Assembly (NCBI GenBank): GCA_013215375.1
Contig: JABSRB010000012.1
Span: forward strand, 1-64,000
Source of the DNA: Oceanospirillaceae bacterium
Lineage (GTDB): Bacteria; Pseudomonadota; Gammaproteobacteria; Pseudomonadales; Balneatricaceae
Reading direction: 5' to 3'
DNA: 64,000 nucleotides
Shown: piece by piece, positions 60,276 through 64,000 of the stretch
Layout: every line of letters begins with the position of its first letter
Position numbering within the stretch: position 1 is the first letter of the stretch
Notes under the pieces: generated by a model
Database searches by the model: none
What the model saw: only the letters and a program-made list of their open reading frames with translations
Told to the model about the DNA's origin: nothing
Program-made: the position numbers and the translations under genes

Positions 60276-60636
60276 ATCTTACTCTTAAAAAGCCTGCTGT
60301 ATGCCCCACTAGCCCATTTAACCGTGCATTTACCACCCATATTACTGCGGGTAACCGCGGTATGCTGCGCGGCTTACTCTACAACTGATCTGCTAGGACT
60401 GTTAACTACTACTATATTTTTGTGTTTAAATGCAGTGTTGATATCTTATCCAAACCTAGGTTTTTACGTGAAATAGACCAAGTACCTATCCTTCGCTAAT
60501 AGAAACACCAACCGCGTTATCATCCTAATTATTGATCAAATATCAGTGAATTATGATAGTTAAGTGCCTCGCTGCTCTTTGTCAGCCCAAGCTAGGTATG
60601 TAACATATTTTTCATCTCCCCAGCTATGGAGGTTAA

Positions 60637-61884
60637 ATGCACAAGCTAGATAATAAAGATCTATTACATCGTATTCTCGCTATTTCAAGGGCGATCGCTG
60701 GACAATTAGACTGCCAAAGTGTACTGCGCGAAATTGCCGGTGAAGTGAATAAATTGTTTCACTTTGATCATATGGATGTCGCCATCATGCTTGCAGATGG
60801 CGTCAACAGTATTTCCTACGAAGTAGGCTTACAAACGCAGTGGGGGGAACTTGTCACTGGGGCACGACCTATTATGTTAAGCCCAATACGCACTTTATTG
60901 CAGGGAGAAGTGCCCTATCTATTAACCGGAGATGCCCTAGCGGATGACAGATTCCATTTTGATGGTGCTTTTGATGGACCCATTTTCGCCGCAAAACTCA
61001 GAAGCCGAGTGCACGTTCCCCTGTATGTTAATGGCTCGCTCTCGGGCGCATTAAACATTAGCAGCCATCTTAAACACGCCTACACAGAATACGATGTTGA
61101 AGTTGCACAATGCATTGCCGACTTATTAGCGCCGTATTTTTATGCCCTCTCTCAAACAGAGCAAGCCAAAAAAGCGGCACTTGGAGAAAGCCATGCACGT
61201 AATAGTGAAAAAATGCTGCGCTTAGGCGCCCTGCAGTTAACCCAGGGAATGGAACAAGAGCGTAAACGTCTGGGTATGGATTTACACGATCAAACACTGG
61301 CAGATTTAACCCGTTTATTACGCCATGTCGCTGTTCTCAGACGTGCTGATAATGCATTAGAAGCGCCGTTTTTATCCATTGAAAAAGAGCTAGATACTTG
61401 TATAAATGAGCTGAGAAATATTATTGAAGATACCAAGCCTGGGGTTTTGGAACTGTTTGGCTTCGCCCAGGGGGTTGAGGCCCAACTGGAGCGCTGTGTC
61501 GCTGGAGTAAAGCCTGATATTTCAATTGCAGTGATTGATCATAGTAATGATTATTTAGATCAGATCGACACTTCGCAGCGTACTACCATCTATCGTATTG
61601 TGCAGGAGGCGATCAATAATGCGGTTAAACACAGCGCTCCGACATCGGTACAAGTTGAAATTTCTAAAGCCACTAGCAGCTTACGTATTGCCATTATTGA
61701 TAATGGGGAAGGTCTCAATATAGACCCACATAATAATGTGGGTGGTTTAGATAATATGAAAGTGCGGGCCGCTCTCGTTTCATCGACACTCAGTTTTAAC
61801 AAAAACCCTGAGAACTCTGGGACTAAAGTGGTACTAGACATACCTTACAAAGCGTTTAATAATCTACCAGCATCAATCAAATAA
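60637..61884 (+). CDS. GAF-domain sensor histidine kinase (HisKA_3/NarX-like)
   Basis: GAF-like N-terminus; H-box RKRLGMDLHDQTLADLTRLLRHVAVL; ATPase YRIVQEAINNAVKHSAP, IIDNGEGLNI, GGLDNMKVRA. Confidence 0.9.
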   Translation: MHKLDNKDLLHRILAISRAIAGQLDCQSVLREIAGEVNKLFHFDHMDVAIMLADGVNSISYEVGLQTQWGELVTGARPIMLSPIRTLLQGEVPYLLTGDALADDRFHFDGAFDGPIFAAKLRSRVHVPLYVNGSLSGALNISSHLKHAYTEYDVEVAQCIADLLAPYFYALSQTEQAKKAALGESHARNSEKMLRLGALQLTQGMEQERKRLGMDLHDQTLADLTRLLRHVAVLRRADNALEAPFLSIEKELDTCINELRNIIEDTKPGVLELFGFAQGVEAQLERCVAGVKPDISIAVIDHSNDYLDQIDTSQRTTIYRIVQEAINNAVKHSAPTSVQVEISKATSSLRIAIIDNGEGLNIDPHNNVGGLDNMKVRAALVSSTLSFNKNPENSGTKVVLDIPYKAFNNLPASIK

Positions 61885-61908
61885 TAATAAATACACAAGG
61901 ATTTAACC

Positions 61909-62649
61909 ATGAACCTGTTAATCACAGAAGACGACCCACTACATAGATCGTATTTACGCAGTGTCATTGTTAAAGCCCTACCGGAGCTAACCAGTATTTA
62001 CGAGGCAGAAGATGGCGATGATGCCATTGCGATAGTGAAAGAAAAGTCCATTGATTCCGTGGTAATGGATCTGCAAATGGCACGTACTAATGGCGTTGAT
62101 GCCGCCAAGAAAATCTGGCGAGATTTCCCTAATACCCGTATTCTATTTTGGTCAAACTATTCCGGAGAAGCTTATGTTCGGGGAGTTTCTCGTATTGTGC
62201 CAAAGGGCGCTGTATATGGTTATCTGATTAAATCTGCCAGTGAAGAGAGCTTAGAACTCGCGGTACGTGGGATTTTTCTACAAGATCAATGCATTGTTGA
62301 TCGCGAGGTACGTGGCATTCAAATGCGCACCGAAAACACTTTAGAGGGTTTAACCGATGCCGAATTTGAAGTGCTTTACGATATCGCTGTAGGGATGACA
62401 GATCATTCCATTGCCTGCATGAGAAATATGTCAACGCGGGGTGTGCAAAGTCGCTTAAAACATCTATATGATAAGTTGATCTTAGATAGTAAAGAGCAAA
62501 CGCCGGATATTGGACCGCTTTACAATTCTAGAACCCGCGCAGTGGCCATCGCTCTGTCTAGAGGTTTATTAAATGTCGAGGGCCTGAAAGCTCGGCAGGC
62601 TGATCTAGATCGTTGGTTGTCTAGTGTGCGCCCAAGTACGCACTCGTAA
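61909..62649 (+). CDS. Response regulator (REC plus divergent LuxR-like HTH)
   Basis: NLLITEDDPLHRSYLRSVI...DSVVMDLQMARTNGVDAAKKIW...YLIKSASEESLELAV; C-terminal LTDAEFEVLYDIAVGMTDHSIACMRNMSTRGVQSRLKHLYDKL. Confidence 0.88.
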   Translation: MNLLITEDDPLHRSYLRSVIVKALPELTSIYEAEDGDDAIAIVKEKSIDSVVMDLQMARTNGVDAAKKIWRDFPNTRILFWSNYSGEAYVRGVSRIVPKGAVYGYLIKSASEESLELAVRGIFLQDQCIVDREVRGIQMRTENTLEGLTDAEFEVLYDIAVGMTDHSIACMRNMSTRGVQSRLKHLYDKLILDSKEQTPDIGPLYNSRTRAVAIALSRGLLNVEGLKARQADLDRWLSSVRPSTHS

Positions 62650-62710
62650 CGAGGCTGATCCAATCGTTCGAAATAAACTAGCTTTTAAGTATTAAATCGG
62701 GGAACAGAGC

Positions 62711-63169
62711 GTGATTAAATCTCTATTAATTTTATCTTTAAGTTTTTTCTCAGTACTACTGCAAGCGGAACCTGTGAGTAAAAGTTATTGGGGAGATAAA
62801 GCCATAGGCAGCCATGACACCGTGGCATACCATCAAGATGCGGTTAAAAAAGCACATAAAGCTGTCACAGGCAACCAACAATTTATCGTTAAATACAGCG
62901 GCGCTAATTGGTATTTTGTCTCTGCCGCATCCGCGGCAAAATTTGCACAAGATCCAGATAAATATAAACCACTGTTCAATGGTTTTTGTGCCAATGCCTT
63001 AAGCTTAGGAGAAGGACTAGTGCCAACCAACGGTAAAATTTGGGAGTTCTTCGGTGATCAACTGCATCTGTTTTATGCAGAAGCCGGTCGGCAGCGCTGG
63101 TTAACGGGTGATTGGCAGCAGTACCAACAAGTGGCGCACAGTGCTTGGGCGGGTTTAAAAGATAAATAA
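62711..63169 (+). CDS. YHS-domain secreted protein
   Basis: GTG start, signal peptide, IGSHDTVAYHQDAVKKAHKAVTGNQQFIVKYSGANWYFVSAASAAKFAQDPDKYKPLFNGFCANALSLG. Confidence 0.88.
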   Translation: MIKSLLILSLSFFSVLLQAEPVSKSYWGDKAIGSHDTVAYHQDAVKKAHKAVTGNQQFIVKYSGANWYFVSAASAAKFAQDPDKYKPLFNGFCANALSLGEGLVPTNGKIWEFFGDQLHLFYAEAGRQRWLTGDWQQYQQVAHSAWAGLKDK

Positions 63170-63196
63170 TTACTTAGAGAAGGCTGTTTAACAAAA

Positions 63197-63239
63197 GCGC
63201 CCTATCTTGTTTATTTTATGAATAAAAAAGATAAGGCAC
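63197..63239. terminator. Bidirectional terminator-like hairpin
   Basis: GCGCCCTATCTT (63197-63208) pairs with AAGATAAGGCAC (63228-63239), 10/12 plus wobble, between convergent genes. Confidence 0.6.
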
Positions 63240-63259
63240 TCTACTGTTAAGCGCCCTGG

Positions 63260-64000
63260 TTAAATCATTCTTTTACGGATATTAACCACTAGTACTTCAG
63301 CCATAATCACTACGGCAAAAATAGCCAGTAGCGAAGTAGCCACTTGCTGCCACTGGAATAAATTCATCGAATCATTTAATACCACGCCAATCCCACCTGC
63401 CCCCACTAAACCTAATACGGCAGATTCGCGCACGTTAATATCCCAGCGAAACAACACGATGCTGTAAAACGCTGGCATCACTTGCGGCCAATAACCTTTG
63501 CACATCACCGCTCCCCAGGGTGCACCCGTGGCGCGCAGTGCCTCTATAGTGCCCATATCAATTTCCTCCAGCGCTTCTGCCAACAATTTACCGACAAAAC
63601 CTACCGAGCGAAAAGCAATAGCAAGTACCCCCGCAAGTACACCTGGGCCAAATATAGCGACAAACAACAGTGCCCAAACCAGCGAATTTACCGACCTTGA
63701 AGAGACTAAGAAAAACCTGGCAATCCAATGTGCAATAGGTGATGCAACGATGTTGGAAGCATTGATCAGCGCCAGTGGAATAGCGATGAACAACGTCACT
63801 AAAGTGCCTAGCGTTGCTATATTTAAGGTCTCTATAATAGCGGCGTGTACCGTTAACGGGTAAAAGGCGATATCGATGGGCCACATTCTGTTGAACATAT
63901 CCATCATTTGTTCCGGCGCATCATAGAAAAACTCAGGGATAATTTCTACGCTGCGCATCGACATAACCAGTGCGAGCATAAACAGCAGATAGACACTAAA
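63260..64000 (-). CDS. Phosphonate ABC transporter permease PhnE-like, 5' end beyond the window
   Basis: MWPIDIAFYPLTVHAAIIETLNIATLGTLVTLFIAIPLALINASNIV, ALRATGAPWGAVMCKGYWPQVMPAFYSIVLFRWDINVRESAVLGLVGAGGIGVVLNDSMNLF. ORF open to the window edge. Confidence 0.88.
   Translation of the reverse strand, partial: FSVYLLFMLALVMSMRSVEIIPEFFYDAPEQMMDMFNRMWPIDIAFYPLTVHAAIIETLNIATLGTLVTLFIAIPLALINASNIVASPIAHWIARFFLVSSRSVNSLVWALLFVAIFGPGVLAGVLAIAFRSVGFVGKLLAEALEEIDMGTIEALRATGAPWGAVMCKGYWPQVMPAFYSIVLFRWDINVRESAVLGLVGAGGIGVVLNDSMNLFQWQQVATSLLAIFAVVIMAEVLVVNIRKRMI

Noticed and set aside
60191-60388. 65-aa plus-strand ORF across the SMP-30 start
   Set aside because: Mostly antisense to the SMP-30 gene and no recognisable domain.
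63498-63863. 121-aa ORF antisense to the PhnE-like gene
   Set aside because: Overlaps a clear ABC permease; Ser/Ala/Pro-rich shadow translation.

Overview
The window looks like a catabolic and signalling segment of a gammaproteobacterial-type chromosome; the host is not identified. It is densely coding. I saw no rRNA, tRNA, CRISPR array, IS transposase or phage structural gene.

Main blocks:
(1) 0.3-4.7 kb: a sodium-symporter/PAS/histidine-kinase/REC hybrid convergent with a NarL-type regulator, resembling CrbS/CrbR.
(2) 5.1-9.2 kb: an orphan protein, a ChaC-like protein, a LysE-type exporter and a DUF1835-like protein, bracketed by two diverged inverted copies of a ~140 bp non-coding repeat.
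(3) 9.5-13.3 kb: a three-gene histidine kinase / single-REC / REC-GGDEF-EAL operon.
(4) 13.8-31.2 kb: a sugar-acid regulon. It has a mandelate-racemase-type dehydratase, SDR, FAH-family hydrolase, UxaA-family protein, AldA-like ALDH, YtfQRT/YjfF-like ABC transporter and GMC oxidoreductase, plus a LacI regulator and a divergent TRAP transporter. Six near-identical TTTAAAnCGnTTTAAA palindromes are present.
(5) 31.3-38.4 kb: LysR, an MDR oxidoreductase, a TRAP operon with an intradiol dioxygenase, and a RutE-like nitroreductase.
(6) 38.9-48.7 kb: a GntR-linked malonate module (MatA/MatB) with a TAXI-TRAP transporter and an FAH hydrolase, including a 7-bp tandem repeat that forms a hairpin.
(7) 49.8-60.3 kb: a second LacI-linked sugar module (MalEFGK-type ABC, TIM-barrel isomerase, Gfo/Idh/MocA, SMP-30), with a tandem-CDGSH/glutamate-synthase-like fusion.
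(8) 60.6-64 kb: a GAF histidine kinase/LuxR pair, a YHS-domain protein and a PhnE-like permease cut by the window edge.

The best leads for new biology are the two LacI operator sets, the two-dehydratase pathway, the malonate/TAXI/RutE module, the CDGSH-GltS fusion and the repeat elements. All functional calls come from reading motifs by eye; no database search was run.
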